Below the pieces are notes generated by a model. The model worked only from the letters and a program-made list of their open reading frames with translations. It had not been told where the DNA came from and made no database searches. The position numbers and the translations under genes are program-made. A stretch of DNA of 64,000 nucleotides from Desulforhopalus sp. IMCC35007. GTDB taxonomy: Bacteria > Desulfobacterota > Desulfobulbia > Desulfobulbales > Desulfocapsaceae. The DNA lies in NCBI RefSeq assembly GCF_005116575.1, contig NZ_SWCN01000007.1, positions 1 to 64,000 on the forward strand. Reading direction: 5' to 3'. Positions 44,113 through 55,190 of this stretch are shown piece after piece. The number at the start of each line of letters is the position of its first letter. Position 1 is the stretch's first letter.

Positions 44113-45413
44113 TGGATCCGATTCTCGTTGGTTCCGGTGGTATCATTTTGGTGTTCATCCTGCTTTCACTCGGCATGCCCATTGCTTTTGCTTTAATGTT
44201 TTCAGGTTTCACAGGCATAGGTGTACTCTCTGGTTTTGATGCCGCATTTCCTGTCGCTGCCCGCACCGTTTACGACGAAGCTGCAACCTACCCATACATG
44301 GTTATTCCCTTATTTATTGTGATGGGTTCTTTTGCCGGTGCTTCAGGTATGACCCAGGCTATTTACCGATGTCTCGACAAATGGCTTCGGTTGCTCCCAG
44401 GTGGACTTGCTGTGGCGTCCATCGCCGCCTGTGCCGCCTTTGCTGCTGTTTCCGGGTCTTCCGTTGCTACAGCAGCGACACTGGGCAACATTGCCTTACC
44501 GGAAATGAAACGTTACAACTATTCTGACTATCTGAGCACTGGAGCCCTGGCTGCAGGTGGAACACTCGGATTTCTTATCCCTCCGAGTCTAGGTTTTATC
44601 GTCTTTGGAATGTTGACGGAACAAAGCATAGGTAAACTTCTTGTTGCAGGTATAATACCAGGTATCCTCCTTGCCACTGCTCTGTGTACTGTTGTGATTA
44701 TCTGGGCGACATTACATCCAGAAGCCGCGCCGCAATCAGATGAGGTCATTACCTGGAAAGAACGTTTTATTGCCCTGCGAGGTATTATAGAGCCACTCGT
44801 TCTTTTTTTCATTGTCATGTTTGGTATCTACGGAGGTCTTTTTACCCCAACAGAGGCGGGAGCAGTCGGTGCTACCCTTCTTTTTATTTCCGTAGTTATA
44901 AAAAGAAAACTAACCTGGAAAAAACTCGTCGCAGCTCTTAAGGAGGCATTGGTCACCTCTGTTATGGTGCTATTCTTAGTTTCCGGTGCGAGTATCTTTA
45001 CCTATTTTCTCGCCCTTTCAACTATTCCTATACAAGCCGCAACCTGGGTAACAAGTCTTGATGTTGCACCCATTGTCATTCTTCTGTCGATTATTTTTAT
45101 TTATATTATCCTCGGTTGTTTCCTTGATTCGATATCCATGATGGTCTTGACTTTGCCGGTGGTCTTTCCGGTTATGAATGCTTTACATTATGACCCTGTA
45201 TGGTTTGGTGTTATTGCAGTATTAATGATGGAAGCAGGTCTTATCACTCCACCACTCGGCTTGAATATATTCACCATTGCAGGCGTCTCCCGGGACATAA
45301 GGGTTGAAACCGTATTTAAAGGAGTGCTTCCCTTTCTTTTAGCCCTTTTCGTTGTGGTTGGCATATTGATTGCCTTTCCACAGGTCGCAACTTTTCTTCC
45401 TTCACACATGTAG
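44112..45413 (+). CDS. TRAP transporter large membrane subunit (DctM family)
   Basis: A 433-aa permease with about twelve membrane segments and the DctM signatures GSSVATAATLGNIALPEM and GFLIPPSLGFIVFG. It carries the sodium-coupled transport path. The ATG at 44112 is chosen because it overlaps the DctQ stop and opens the DctM N-terminus; longer frames run into DctQ. Confidence 0.92.
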   Translation: MDPILVGSGGIILVFILLSLGMPIAFALMFSGFTGIGVLSGFDAAFPVAARTVYDEAATYPYMVIPLFIVMGSFAGASGMTQAIYRCLDKWLRLLPGGLAVASIAACAAFAAVSGSSVATAATLGNIALPEMKRYNYSDYLSTGALAAGGTLGFLIPPSLGFIVFGMLTEQSIGKLLVAGIIPGILLATALCTVVIIWATLHPEAAPQSDEVITWKERFIALRGIIEPLVLFFIVMFGIYGGLFTPTEAGAVGATLLFISVVIKRKLTWKKLVAALKEALVTSVMVLFLVSGASIFTYFLALSTIPIQAATWVTSLDVAPIVILLSIIFIYIILGCFLDSISMMVLTLPVVFPVMNALHYDPVWFGVIAVLMMEAGLITPPLGLNIFTIAGVSRDIRVETVFKGVLPFLLALFVVVGILIAFPQVATFLPSHM

Positions 45414-45704
45414 CCTTTTAAAAAATTTAAATGGCTACCACTTTTAATGCCCCTTGGCGAGCCTTGACCGCCTAACCAACAGGCATTTTCGGATAAAGCA
45501 ACATTTGTTCTGTAAATTATTGATTCCTTTCGAACATGTTAGCAAAGATGAAACATCATGCGCGAGTAGTCCAGTCCTTTAAAGTCGTAAAGACCGAGCC
45601 CAAGGGTGCTCGTTCCTCGCAGTCTTGACAACTTTAAATGACCGAACTTAACCTGAAGGTGGCGATGACGGAGAGGCGTCTCCGACGGGGCTTCACCATA
45701 GAGG

Positions 45705-46865
45705 CTATTGCGTCATCTTGAGGTAAGCCTTCCCGGTTATCCAATCCTCAGAGATTTCCATTACGACTGCTGAGACAAGACGTAAACAAGAAGCTGTATT
45801 GGGGAACAAGGTCGCTACTCTTGTGCGTCGTAATATCTCTTTGTTGAGGCGCTCCAACATATTGTCTGTACGCAGGCGTTTCCAATGCTTTTCAGGCATA
45901 GTAAAGACAACCATTCCTTGAGGTAACGCTTCTTCCGCCCATGCCACAAGCTCAGGCGCAGAATCTTTGTAGTCAGCAAGGAAAATATCGAGTAGTCGTA
46001 AAGCCTCCTCGTTGTCTGGAGCAGTAAAGATAGCCCTGATCCGACCAGCAACGTCGCTTTTCATTGAACGTTTTGGTACGTAACTTTGTGCGTTTTGTTG
46101 GAGATGGAACTGACAACGCTGCCAAGGTACCGTCGGGAAGACTGCTTTCCTGGCTGCCTTTAGTCCTCCATGGGCATCTGAGATGAAAAGTTTCACCCCG
46201 TGAAGACCACGATCTTTGAGGTTACTCACAAAATCACGCCAGTGCACTTCCTGTTCAGAAAGTTTAACTGACACACCTAAAACTTCTCTGTGCCCTGAAG
46301 GGTTAATACCTATAGCCAAGAGCACTGCACAGTCTATGATTACGCCATTGTGGCGAACTTTTTCATATCTGGCGTCCATATAAACATAGGAATATTGCCC
46401 TAAAGGACGATCCCGCCAGCTTTGCAATTGATCGTCTAAAGATTTACTGGCGCGACTGACGTCAGAGGAGCTTATCTCAAAACCGCAAAGCTGCTCCGTA
46501 ATTTTAGCGACTTTACGTGTTGAAACACCCTGCACGTACATTTCTGCCAGGGCCACTTTAAGCGCTCGCTCAGAACGTAACCCACGCTCAAGGCTCTGGG
46601 GATAGAACTCACAATCTCTCGTCTGCGGTACTGCAAGAGATACAGTACCTACACGAGTTTTGACTGATTTGGCTTTATAGCCATTAGCGTAACTTTGCCG
46701 TTGCTCTGTCCTTTCATAAGGCTCTGCTTTTAGGTACCTGGATCGTTCTATTTGCATAGCGGTATTCATGAGTATGGAAACGGCATCTGCAATTCCATTA
46801 AATCCATTCGTTATCAATAGTTCCATTGCTGAGTCAAATTGGGTATTCTCTATGTTGCAGGTCAT
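45705..46865 (-). CDS. IS256-family transposase
   Basis: A 386-aa full-length mutator-type transposase. The DDE residues are in DARYEKV, ISDAHGGLKAA and MLERLNKEIL, with the CxxH motif RCQFHLQQN. The element probably runs from about 45.6 to 46.94 kb; the terminal repeats were not resolved with certainty. GGCTT near 45690 and the inverted AAGCC near 46935 are candidates. A small hairpin CGGAGA/TCTCCG lies at 45669-45684. Confidence 0.92.
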   Translation of the reverse strand: MTCNIENTQFDSAMELLITNGFNGIADAVSILMNTAMQIERSRYLKAEPYERTEQRQSYANGYKAKSVKTRVGTVSLAVPQTRDCEFYPQSLERGLRSERALKVALAEMYVQGVSTRKVAKITEQLCGFEISSSDVSRASKSLDDQLQSWRDRPLGQYSYVYMDARYEKVRHNGVIIDCAVLLAIGINPSGHREVLGVSVKLSEQEVHWRDFVSNLKDRGLHGVKLFISDAHGGLKAARKAVFPTVPWQRCQFHLQQNAQSYVPKRSMKSDVAGRIRAIFTAPDNEEALRLLDIFLADYKDSAPELVAWAEEALPQGMVVFTMPEKHWKRLRTDNMLERLNKEILRRTRVATLFPNTASCLRLVSAVVMEISEDWITGKAYLKMTQ

Positions 46866-47124
46866 TGTTTCTTCCTTTCGGTTTGATGTGAATAATTTGG
46901 GTCCGAAAGGTTAATCGATGACCTGCTTTCAACAAGCCCTAAATAAAATTTACAGAAAGAACATTACACTACCCATTTTCGTTTTAAAGAGAAATAAAAA
47001 ACGTAATAAAATTCCTTGCTTTACTCAATGATTTCAACATACACTCTCGCACAAGGATAATCTGGATAAAACAACCTGTAATTTCAGTGTGTACGTTAAA
47101 TTGTGTTTAGGAGAAAGGGTCGAA

Positions 47125-49179
47125 ATGTTGAGTAGAATTAAAAAGGTAAAATTCACTACAAAATTATTTGTAGCGATGTTAGCAATCGTCGTAATTTCCA
47201 TAGCAATTACATCAGGAAATGCTGTCAGGATGTCAAAAAAGGGGTTGTATACCTTGGGGGAAGGCGCAATAGAGAATATTCACGCCGCTCTCTACAACTC
47301 TTTTGACGCCATTGATAAGAATTTGCGAAAAAAATTAGACTCTGACCTGACTCTTTTGGAGAAAGAACTTGAATCTGATGGAAAGTTGACCTTGGGTGCT
47401 TCCAACATGATAGAACAAAAGATGATCAACCAAGTGTCAAAAGCATCAAACATGCAGGAGATACCAGAGCTTGTCGCAGGCAATATTGTTCTCAATAATA
47501 ACAGTGACATTGTTGATAGCATTGAGAAAATCACATCATCATCAGCAACGATTTTTCAACTTGTTGATGACAAGCTCTTGCGGATAGCAACAACAGTAAA
47601 AGAAATGAACGGGGAGAGAGCTGTTGGCACATATATTCCATCAGACAGTCCCGTTTACAAAGCAATAATGAGCGGAGAAACTTTTCGTGGCAAAGCGTAT
47701 GTTGTTAATGACTGGTATCTTACAGCCTATAAACCGGTTAAAAACGACAATAACGAAATAATTGGAGCTATCTATGTTGGTCAATTGATGATCTCTGATC
47801 AGGTGAGAAAACTTGTTTCAGAAACGACGATCGGTCCAGGTTATTTCTTTATCTATGCAGACAATGGTTCTGTTCTTGTCCATCCAACATTAAAGCCTTC
47901 GGATAACCTTCTGGAACTTGTTCCGGCTTTTACAAGTGCTGCAGATGGTTTCATTGAGTATGAGTGGAACGGCGAGAAAAAAATTACATATAAAAAACGG
48001 ATTGACGAGTGGGGTGTATCTCTTGCCGTTGGGCTGAACAGAACAGACATGGTTGCAGGTTTAGATATCCGAATGTTGCGCAATAGCATACTGGTTGGTA
48101 TTCTCGTGATAATTGCAGCGGTTGTTATCAGTATTTTTCTCGTTCGTTCAATCAACCGTATGCTCAAAGATCTTGCCGCAAAAGCTGTTAAAGTCGGTGA
48201 TGGTGACTATACAATCAATTTTTCTTCAGAGGTTGATGACGCGATTGGGCAACTCACTAATTCGCTTGGGATTATGGTTGCAAAAGGAAAAGAGATGCTT
48301 GAGGATATAATCCAATCCTCACAGTCATTGTCTGCGGCCTCTACAGAGCTTGCAGCTATTTCTGACCAGATGGTGGTAAATGCTGAATCAACAACAACTA
48401 TAGCTGACGAAGCATCCGCAAACGCGCAAGATGTCTCTGAGAATATGGTTTCTGTCTCCGCGGCCATGGAAGAATCAACTGTTAACCTTGATATGATCGC
48501 AGCAGCATCCGAAGAAATGGGTACTACGATCAAGGAAATTGCAGAAAACAGTGCCAGGGCGCGGCATACTACCGAAGAAGCTGTAAGTAACTCTAAGCGC
48601 TCACACGTTAGAATTATTGAATTAGGAGAGGCAGCCAAAGCAATCGGTTCAATTACGGAAACTATTACCGAGATATCAGAACAAACAAATCTTCTTGCTT
48701 TAAATGCCACCATAGAAGCTGCCCGTGCTGGAGAATCCGGAAAGGGATTTGCGGTCGTTGCAAACGAAATCAAAGACCTGGCGAAGGGCACATCTGAGGC
48801 AACTGGAAAAATCCGGGATGCTATTGATGGGATTCAATTAAAAACATCCACTACCATTAAGGATATTGAAGAGATAACAAACATTATCACCCAAGTAAGT
48901 GAAATAGTGAATGGAATTGTTACAGCGGTTGAGGAACAGTCAATTACTACAAACGAGATTGTAAATAACGTGAGCCAGGCATCTCTTGGAATAAATGAAA
49001 TAAATGAGAATGTTGCCAACAGCAATCGAATGACCAGCAAAATGAGTGAAGGCGTACGACAGGTCAAAAATCAATCCTTAGAGGTAAAAGATAGCAGCGA
49101 ACATGTGCGTGGTTCTGCTGACGAGTTGTCACAACTCGCAGAGAAATTGACTCAACTTGTCTCACGTTTCAAGATCTGA
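47125..49179 (+). CDS. Methyl-accepting chemotaxis protein with Cache sensor
   Basis: About 684 aa. It has membrane segment 1 (~7-29), a periplasmic Cache-type sensor (~30-310, with [18 protein letters not shown]), membrane segment 2 (~320-343), HAMP, and the conserved signaling hairpin around [30 protein letters not shown] before the ATG at 47125 favours this start over the GTG-type start at 47089. The ligand is unknown; cache sensors often read small organic acids or amines. Confidence 0.93.
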   Translation: MLSRIKKVKFTTKLFVAMLAIVVISIAITSGNAVRMSKKGLYTLGEGAIENIHAALYNSFDAIDKNLRKKLDSDLTLLEKELESDGKLTLGASNMIEQKMINQVSKASNMQEIPELVAGNIVLNNNSDIVDSIEKITSSSATIFQLVDDKLLRIATTVKEMNGERAVGTYIPSDSPVYKAIMSGETFRGKAYVVNDWYLTAYKPVKNDNNEIIGAIYVGQLMISDQVRKLVSETTIGPGYFFIYADNGSVLVHPTLKPSDNLLELVPAFTSAADGFIEYEWNGEKKITYKKRIDEWGVSLAVGLNRTDMVAGLDIRMLRNSILVGILVIIAAVVISIFLVRSINRMLKDLAAKAVKVGDGDYTINFSSEVDDAIGQLTNSLGIMVAKGKEMLEDIIQSSQSLSAASTELAAISDQMVVNAESTTTIADEASANAQDVSENMVSVSAAMEESTVNLDMIAAASEEMGTTIKEIAENSARARHTTEEAVSNSKRSHVRIIELGEAAKAIGSITETITEISEQTNLLALNATIEAARAGESGKGFAVVANEIKDLAKGTSEATGKIRDAIDGIQLKTSTTIKDIEEITNIITQVSEIVNGIVTAVEEQSITTNEIVNNVSQASLGINEINENVANSNRMTSKMSEGVRQVKNQSLEVKDSSEHVRGSADELSQLAEKLTQLVSRFKI

Positions 49180-49235
49180 GATGATGACACACTAATAATG
49201 CAGATAGGTTTTACCTTCATAGTTGTATTTACTGA

Positions 49236-49259
49236 AAGGACCGCAAAAAATCGGTCCTT
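49236..49259 (+). terminator. Hairpin after the chemoreceptor gene
   Basis: AAGGACCG (49236-49243) pairs with CGGTCCTT (49252-49259) around an A-rich loop, 57 bp after the stop. A second perfect hairpin, CCTCCCTTCC/GGAAGGGAGG, follows at 49281-49311. Confidence 0.6.
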
Positions 49260-49346
49260 CCGACATAAACCCGCTTTTTTCCTCCCTTCCATTTCCCAAA
49301 AGGAAGGGAGGGAAACACAGCAATTAAATATCTTAAAAATGATTTA

Positions 49347-50813
49347 GTCGATTCTGAAAAAAGCATTTCAATCAGGCGGGTTGCCGACTTGGCATCCCAG
49401 CCTGAATTACAATCATTGCCCAAAAAAGAAGCAAAACTCCTCTAATGAACTTCATTAGCTTTTTGAAGTTCATACCAGCAGCACTGAGGATAGCATTTAT
49501 CTGATCCCCGATCACTCCTTTCAATCGGTTTCGATCCATACGGTGTTCTTGTTTTAAGTGACCTATGGATGGTTCAACTGCCGAGCGACGCTTCATCCAT
49601 CGCCAAAGGCTGTTTGAGGTTTTTCCTCTCCGTACTTTGTCAACATGCACCGAAGCTTTACCTGTGTAATCGTGACCTCGGTACCCGCGATCCACAAAAA
49701 CATGATCTGGGCTTTTTGTCAGCTTGGTCACTTGTTCTAAAGTCTCGTCCAGAGTGTGCCCATCGTATGGATTGTTGTGGAAGGCAAGAGCACCAACAAA
49801 CCAGCCTCCACGACTCGTCGTTGCTACACTGACTTTGGTCCCAAATTCATATCGCTTATGAGCCTTTCCTTTACTGATACAATCAACATCAGGTTCGTGT
49901 ACGCTGTACACCTTGTTTTTATCGTGTCGCTGTTGCTTGTGGATTTTTTTCGATGTTGCGAGTAAAGCCGATAGATCCCCGTCAATAACCGAACATTTTC
50001 TTTCAATATCACGAATTACACGACCGAGGTATGTTTTCAGCTTTTTGGTGCAATTCCTGGCTCTCTTCATTTGCCTGGCATGTGCATACCGGCTTTGTTT
50101 CAACACCAGGCGTTTTGCAAGGCGATTGTAGTTTTGCCTCAAGTTAATCTTTCTCTTTTTTGCCTCTTTCACCAATCTATCTCGTGCACGATCATACAGT
50201 CTGGCATCAGTTGGGAAGCGAATATCTTTCTCCATCACCGTCGTATCGACATTCACTCTTTTCAACTGAGTTGTCTTAATCGCTTTCAATTTCAATCCGG
50301 CTTCAATGGTCTGCTTTAACAGCTCTTCAGCTCCAGCCTCGCCGATCCTATTCCGCCATTTGGTCATGCTTGTCGGATGAATGGGAAGTTTATGTTCAAA
50401 GTACTTCATACCACTAAAGTACTGCCAATAGGGGTTTTCAACCCAGCCATGAAGAACATCTTCATCACTGAGGTCAAATGTGTACTTGAAATAATGAAGT
50501 GCAATCATCAGTCGTGTACTGATGGCAGGCCGGCCTTTTTCTGAATTGAATGACTCACCAAATGTTTGGTTAAATTGGTCCCAGTTCACCACTTCTGATA
50601 GTTTAACAAGAGAGTGGCTGGGGTTGATCATGTTTTGAAGCTCGGCCCTGAATAGATCTGCTTGGGGATTCTGCTGAGGAGATTTCTTTGGTTTCATGGC
50701 TAAAAAATGCAAGAAAATGGACGGTTAGTATCAATAATCTTGCATTTATATTAGCATACTTGATCGTTTTTCTCTAGTTTATTCAGACATATATCTCATT
50801 TTTCAGCATCGAC
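49347..50813. mobile_element. IS5-family insertion sequence with 7-bp target duplication
   Basis: The ends are a 15-bp inverted repeat, GTCGATTCTGAAAAA on the left (49347-49361) and the complement of GTCGATGCTGAAAAA on the right (50799-50813). TGATTTA flanks both sides (49340-49346 and 50814-50820) and reads as a target-site duplication. Total length 1467 bp with one transposase gene. Confidence 0.85.
49372..50697 (-). CDS. IS5-family transposase, long type
   Basis: A 441-aa transposase (446 from the upstream ATG at 50712). It has the N-terminal DUF772-like part (KGRPAISTRLMIALHYFKY), and DDE residues in VNVDTTVMEKD, VFVDRGYRGHDY and VEPSIGHLKQEHRM. All key residues are present and the frame is intact, so the element may be active. 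Confidence 0.92.
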   Translation of the reverse strand: MKPKKSPQQNPQADLFRAELQNMINPSHSLVKLSEVVNWDQFNQTFGESFNSEKGRPAISTRLMIALHYFKYTFDLSDEDVLHGWVENPYWQYFSGMKYFEHKLPIHPTSMTKWRNRIGEAGAEELLKQTIEAGLKLKAIKTTQLKRVNVDTTVMEKDIRFPTDARLYDRARDRLVKEAKKRKINLRQNYNRLAKRLVLKQSRYAHARQMKRARNCTKKLKTYLGRVIRDIERKCSVIDGDLSALLATSKKIHKQQRHDKNKVYSVHEPDVDCISKGKAHKRYEFGTKVSVATTSRGGWFVGALAFHNNPYDGHTLDETLEQVTKLTKSPDHVFVDRGYRGHDYTGKASVHVDKVRRGKTSNSLWRWMKRRSAVEPSIGHLKQEHRMDRNRLKGVIGDQINAILSAAGMNFKKLMKFIRGVLLLFWAMIVIQAGMPSRQPA

Positions 50814-51008
50814 TGATTTAGTGCAGGTGCAATGGGGATCAGAAAGCCCCACCTATTTGCCGGTTCATTTTACACACTTTGCAGCCAACCCCAGGAATTT
50901 CTGTTTTGATATTCCTGGCTTTCCAGCTGATTGGCAGAGAATCAAAGTATTGGCCAATGAATCAAGTGTGATAACCTTTTTTTTATTTTTTCTTCTCCTC
51001 AACTATCC

Positions 51009-53762
51009 TCAATCCAGGACCTCTCTTATTTTAATAGCTATTTCTTTTTGAAAAAACGGCTTTGATATAAAATGAACTCCTTCATCTAATATACCCTGGT
51101 GGGCGATGACATTAGCTGTGTAACCGGACATGAAGAGAATCTTGATCTGGGGGTAGAGATGTTGCAACTGTTCAGAGAGTTCGCGGCCGTTCATCTCTGG
51201 CATAACTACATCTGTTATCAATAGATCGATCTGGCCACCATATCCTTCGGCAATACTTTTCGCTTTTTTGGGACTTGTGGTCGAAAGGACCTTATATCCC
51301 ATCCTTTCGATTATTCTGACCCCAAGCTTCAAGATCGAGGCATCATCTTCAACCAGGAGTATTGTTTCTCCTTTGCTCAACGGGGTTTCGGGGACGCTCT
51401 TTTTTTGTTCCTTGACGGTTTGGACATGTCGTGGCAAATAAACCCTGATGGTTGTCCCTTTCATCGGTTCGCTGTAGACGCTGATAAAACCATTGTTCTG
51501 TTTAACAATGCCATACACAGTGGCCAAGCCAAGTCCCGTCCCCTTACCCATTTCTTTGGTCGTGAAAAATGGTTCGAAAACCTGCTCGATAACCTCTGGT
51601 ACTATTCCGCAACCGTCGTCGCTTACTGCGAGCATGATGTATTCACCCGGAAATGTCTCTGGATGGTCTGCGCAGTAGGCTTCGTCAAATGCAAAATTTT
51701 TAGTTTCGATGGTAACTTTACCGATGTCAGTTATTGCATCTCTTGCATTGACACAGAGATTTGCCAGGATCTGATCCACCTGCGAAGGGTCTATTTTAAC
51801 TGTCCAAAGTTCTGTTGCCGGCACCCAGGCAAAATTTATATTTTCACCGATCAAGTGACGGAGCATTTTTAGCATACTGCCGATGCTGTCATTGAGATTA
51901 AGTACTTTGGGAGCAACCGTTTGTTTTCGAGCAAAGGCCAGAAGTTGCCGTGTTATGTCTGCTGAGCGCATAGCAGCCTGATAAATGTCTTCCATGTCTC
52001 CATAAAGGGGATCACTGGATTCTAAATTTTCCATAGCCAATTCGGCGTGACCAAGAATAATACTGAGCATATTGTTAAAGTCGTGGGCAATGCCGCCAGC
52101 CAGTCGCCCCACTGCTTGAAGCTTCTGAGACTGATTGAGGGCTTCATTTTGCATTTTGACTTTATCCTGAAGTCTCTTTTGTTCTGAGATATCATTAAAA
52201 ATACAATGTGTTTGAATAAACTGCCCATCCAGGTCTCTTGTAATTTTGCCATCAAATGCGACCCAAACATAGGTCCCATCTTTTTTCTTGAGCTGAAACT
52301 CTATGCCCATGACTTCCCCAATGGACTTAAACCGAGGAAAGTTTTCTCTAAAATGATCCTGCCAATCAGGATGTAAAAAATCCCCAAACGACTTGCCTAC
52401 AACCTCTTTTTGAGAGTATCCTAAGTGATCCAACCACCTTTTATTCACCTCGAGGAAACAACCGTCTTTATCTAAACTCTGATAAGGAAATGGAGCATTT
52501 TCAAACAACGTTCTATATCGTTCTTCACTTTTTACTAACCGTACTTCGTTGACTTTACGAGCCGTTATGTCCTGGACGGACCCGAACAGGCGCACTACTC
52601 GCCCAAATTGATCCGTTTCCGTTTCTCCACGTGCCAGAAGATGAATTTCTTGTCCGTCTGGATTGGTTCGACGCAATTCCAGTTCGTAAGGTGTCTTGTC
52701 TTTTAAGGCTTTTGAGACAGCCTCGTTAAGCTGGGTCGCGTCTTCTGGATGGTAAAGCTGGAGCTGGCCTTGATAATCAGGCGGTGGCTTAGTGGAGTCG
52801 AGAGAAAAAATTCTGTAGAGTTGTTCTGACCAGGTAACACTGTTTGTAACAGGGTCCCAGTCCCAATCACCGACCTGAGCAATACGCTGTGCTTCTCTCA
52901 GACGCTTTTCAGTGTCTGCCGTTTTGCTTTCAGCCTGCTTACGTCGGGTAACGTCTTGTATTACACCAATTACCTTTATTGGTAGACCAGCATCATTTTT
53001 AACAAGCTCAGCAATTGATCTGATAACCTTTCGCTCTTGCCTGGTGATCGGCTGAATCTCAAAATCAAGATCGTATGGTTTCTCTTTTTCTATCAGATCT
53101 ACCAGTGCCTGATGAACTCTGTCACGATCCAGGATACATTTTTCGACTGTGTCGACGGTGAACGTTTCCTCTTTGGGATCTAATCCATAGATTCTTTTAG
53201 CTTCATCAGAACCCCAAAATTTTCCAGTAACAAGGTCATATTCCCAGTTTCCTACGAGTCCCATTCGCTGAGCACTCTTGTAACGCTGCTCATTTTCCCG
53301 TAACGCATCTTCTTCCTGTTTTAGTCTTGTAATATCTTGCCAAACCCCATGGATTACAGTCTCTTTTTCTATTCTGATCACATTCAACAGAATGTTGAGC
53401 AGCAGATTGGAACCATCCGACCTCAGGCATAGCCACTCGAAACGGTGATGACCTTTTTCAAGCGCCAAGGCGGTCATCAATTCGGCTTTTACTGCCGATG
53501 ATTGACCATCTGGTTGCTGTTCTGGTGAAATATCTGCTGGATGAAGTTTGAGTAATTGCCCCCTATTTTCAAAACCGAGCATTTCAAGTGAAGCCTGGTT
53601 GCAATCTATAAACTGATCCCCCTTATATAGAACTTGTCCATCGGCGGAATGTTCAAAAAGCAACCTGAACTTTTCCTCACTTTCTTTAAGAGCCGCTTTT
53701 GTCTTTTTGAGCTCAAGAACTTCCTGCATCAAATCTTCATATGTGGGTTTTTTAGCAATCAT
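51009..53762 (-). CDS. Hybrid sensor histidine kinase with four PAS domains
   Basis: A 917-aa soluble kinase: a short coiled coil, PAS domains at about 20-140, 150-275, 285-400 and 410-530, an NtrB-type H box GGIAHDFNNML (~His 560), an HATPase domain with VSDDGCGI and GKGTGLGLATVYG, and a receiver domain (~790-917) with phosphoacceptor in LLITDVVMPEMNG. No membrane segments, so it senses a cytoplasmic signal (redox, gas or ligand). AAGG precedes the ATG. No partner regulator is adjacent. Confidence 0.93.
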   Translation of the reverse strand: MIAKKPTYEDLMQEVLELKKTKAALKESEEKFRLLFEHSADGQVLYKGDQFIDCNQASLEMLGFENRGQLLKLHPADISPEQQPDGQSSAVKAELMTALALEKGHHRFEWLCLRSDGSNLLLNILLNVIRIEKETVIHGVWQDITRLKQEEDALRENEQRYKSAQRMGLVGNWEYDLVTGKFWGSDEAKRIYGLDPKEETFTVDTVEKCILDRDRVHQALVDLIEKEKPYDLDFEIQPITRQERKVIRSIAELVKNDAGLPIKVIGVIQDVTRRKQAESKTADTEKRLREAQRIAQVGDWDWDPVTNSVTWSEQLYRIFSLDSTKPPPDYQGQLQLYHPEDATQLNEAVSKALKDKTPYELELRRTNPDGQEIHLLARGETETDQFGRVVRLFGSVQDITARKVNEVRLVKSEERYRTLFENAPFPYQSLDKDGCFLEVNKRWLDHLGYSQKEVVGKSFGDFLHPDWQDHFRENFPRFKSIGEVMGIEFQLKKKDGTYVWVAFDGKITRDLDGQFIQTHCIFNDISEQKRLQDKVKMQNEALNQSQKLQAVGRLAGGIAHDFNNMLSIILGHAELAMENLESSDPLYGDMEDIYQAAMRSADITRQLLAFARKQTVAPKVLNLNDSIGSMLKMLRHLIGENINFAWVPATELWTVKIDPSQVDQILANLCVNARDAITDIGKVTIETKNFAFDEAYCADHPETFPGEYIMLAVSDDGCGIVPEVIEQVFEPFFTTKEMGKGTGLGLATVYGIVKQNNGFISVYSEPMKGTTIRVYLPRHVQTVKEQKKSVPETPLSKGETILLVEDDASILKLGVRIIERMGYKVLSTTSPKKAKSIAEGYGGQIDLLITDVVMPEMNGRELSEQLQHLYPQIKILFMSGYTANVIAHQGILDEGVHFISKPFFQKEIAIKIREVLD

Positions 53763-54421
53763 TTTTAACCTTAGAGATAAATATATCAGAGGAAGAGCTG
53801 TCTTGATCTATCATGAGTTCAACTAAGCATCAAAGTACTCTACAGATAAAACAATACCAAAAGATATTTTGAATGATAAGTTCAATCATGTTAATTATTT
53901 AAAAATAGATCGTCAAATAGTACAAGACTTTTAATTGCAGATTAAACCGGACACATCCTCTCTAAATTGGGCTTATTCCTGTCCCAACATACTACCTGAG
54001 ATCGCTGGGGCTGATTGCAGACAACACCATGTCAGATGATATTTTTAAACATTCCACAGCGGATGGAAATGTGGCTGTCAGAGTCAAACCAAGACTATAG
54101 CTGGCAGATACGTTTTCCAGTGCCTGTACAAATCGCAGATATCACTGGTTTGAGAACGGCTTTTTCTCTTTGTACCGAAGAGAACCTGTTTTGTCTTTTC
54201 CATCTACCACCTTGGCGTTTTATTTCATTTTTGTAGGAAATCATACAACGGCAATGCGAAACATAGAGTTCATCACAGTTCATGCTAAAGGCAGTAATAA
54301 CCTGATTTTAAAAGGTTAGACAATATCACTATAAATATTGTCAAATGGCTTAAGACTTGTAACAGACAATGCAACGTTAAGCCATCAGGGGGGTGGTACC
54401 ATTAATTTGAGGAATAGAAGA
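53763..54421. other. Intergenic stretch upstream of the maturation-like cluster
   Basis: About 660 bp with no supported gene. A 73-codon frame at 54015 lacks a ribosome-binding site and recognisable motif. The promoter of the following cluster should be here, but no clear site was fixed. Confidence 0.45.
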
Positions 54422-54643
54422 ATGACTCAGTATATCTGCCCGAGCTGCGGATCAAAATATTTTATGACCTCCAAAACACGGGAGAAAATTATTTTTCAAG
54501 TAACAGACGGGCGGAGCGTCGAGTTTGTCGAGATGACCACTGAGGAGATCAATAACATTGTTATTGATGCACATAATATCTGTTGTGGTGCTTGTAGCTG
54601 GCAAGGGAGTTTAGACGAAGTTGTTGAATCCCACAGAGATTAA
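54422..54643 (+). CDS. Zinc-ribbon protein, 73 aa
   Basis: A 73-aa protein with CPSCG near residue 6 and CCGACSW near residue 55, giving a four-Cys metal knuckle. GAGGAATAGAAG before the ATG at 54422 sets the start; the longer frame from 54338 has no such site. It opens a run of same-strand genes ending at 58398. Function unknown; a metal-binding or protein-adaptor role is likely. Confidence 0.65.
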   Translation: MTQYICPSCGSKYFMTSKTREKIIFQVTDGRSVEFVEMTTEEINNIVIDAHNICCGACSWQGSLDEVVESHRD

Positions 54644-54690
54644 CAGCCCGAGAAATCCACTCGTCCCAATCAAATAACAACGGTGATACC

Positions 54691-55110
54691 ATGGCTTTTA
54701 TCCAATTTTTTGAAAAACCCGGCTGTATTAACGGCGAAAAGCAGAAAGATATTTTGCTTAAGGCGGGGAATAGTCTTGAGTGCATAAATATACTGGAACA
54801 TAGCTGGAGCCCTGAAGAACTTGCCCCGTTTTTTGCTGTAAAGGACCCCGTTTTGATCATGAATTATACCGCTCCGGCGATCAAAAAAGGAGAAATAATA
54901 CCTGCAGATCTCTCCTATGGTGAAGCGGTTCGTCTCATGATTGAAAATCCAATACTCATCAAGCGTCCATTGATACGGGTTGATGGCATCTCGATTCAAG
55001 GTTTTACGGATGAACGTCTTACTCCATACCTTGGTTCCTGGGATGGTGCAGATGATGTCGTTACCTGTCCTAATCTGCATTCTGTATCCTGTGACGATAA
55101 AATAATATAA
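54691..55110 (+). CDS. ArsC/Spx-family protein, NifO-like
   Basis: A 139-aa thioredoxin-fold protein of the ArsC family; the start MAFIQFFEKPGCINGEKQK and TAPAIKKGEIIP resemble the nitrogenase-associated NifO-type group. It keeps one N-terminal Cys (PGC) and not a second catalytic Cys in the usual spacing. NifO-like proteins are linked to molybdenum or nitrogenase metabolism, though no nif genes are in this window. Confidence 0.78.
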   Translation: MAFIQFFEKPGCINGEKQKDILLKAGNSLECINILEHSWSPEELAPFFAVKDPVLIMNYTAPAIKKGEIIPADLSYGEAVRLMIENPILIKRPLIRVDGISIQGFTDERLTPYLGSWDGADDVVTCPNLHSVSCDDKII

Positions 55111-55190
55111 CGATTTTCCCCAATGTAGGAGGGAAATTCTCTGGAGCATTCGACGAAGTCTGTCCTCATCATAAAACCAGGAATGTAAAA

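Noticed and set aside
50821-51051. 76-aa frame beside the IS5-type element
   Set aside because: It overlaps the 3' end of the kinase gene on the other strand and has no motif; it may be a decayed IS fragment, but I could not identify one.
54015-54236. 73-aa plus-strand frame before the zinc-ribbon gene
   Set aside because: No ribosome-binding site and no recognisable domain; a neighbouring frame is equally open.
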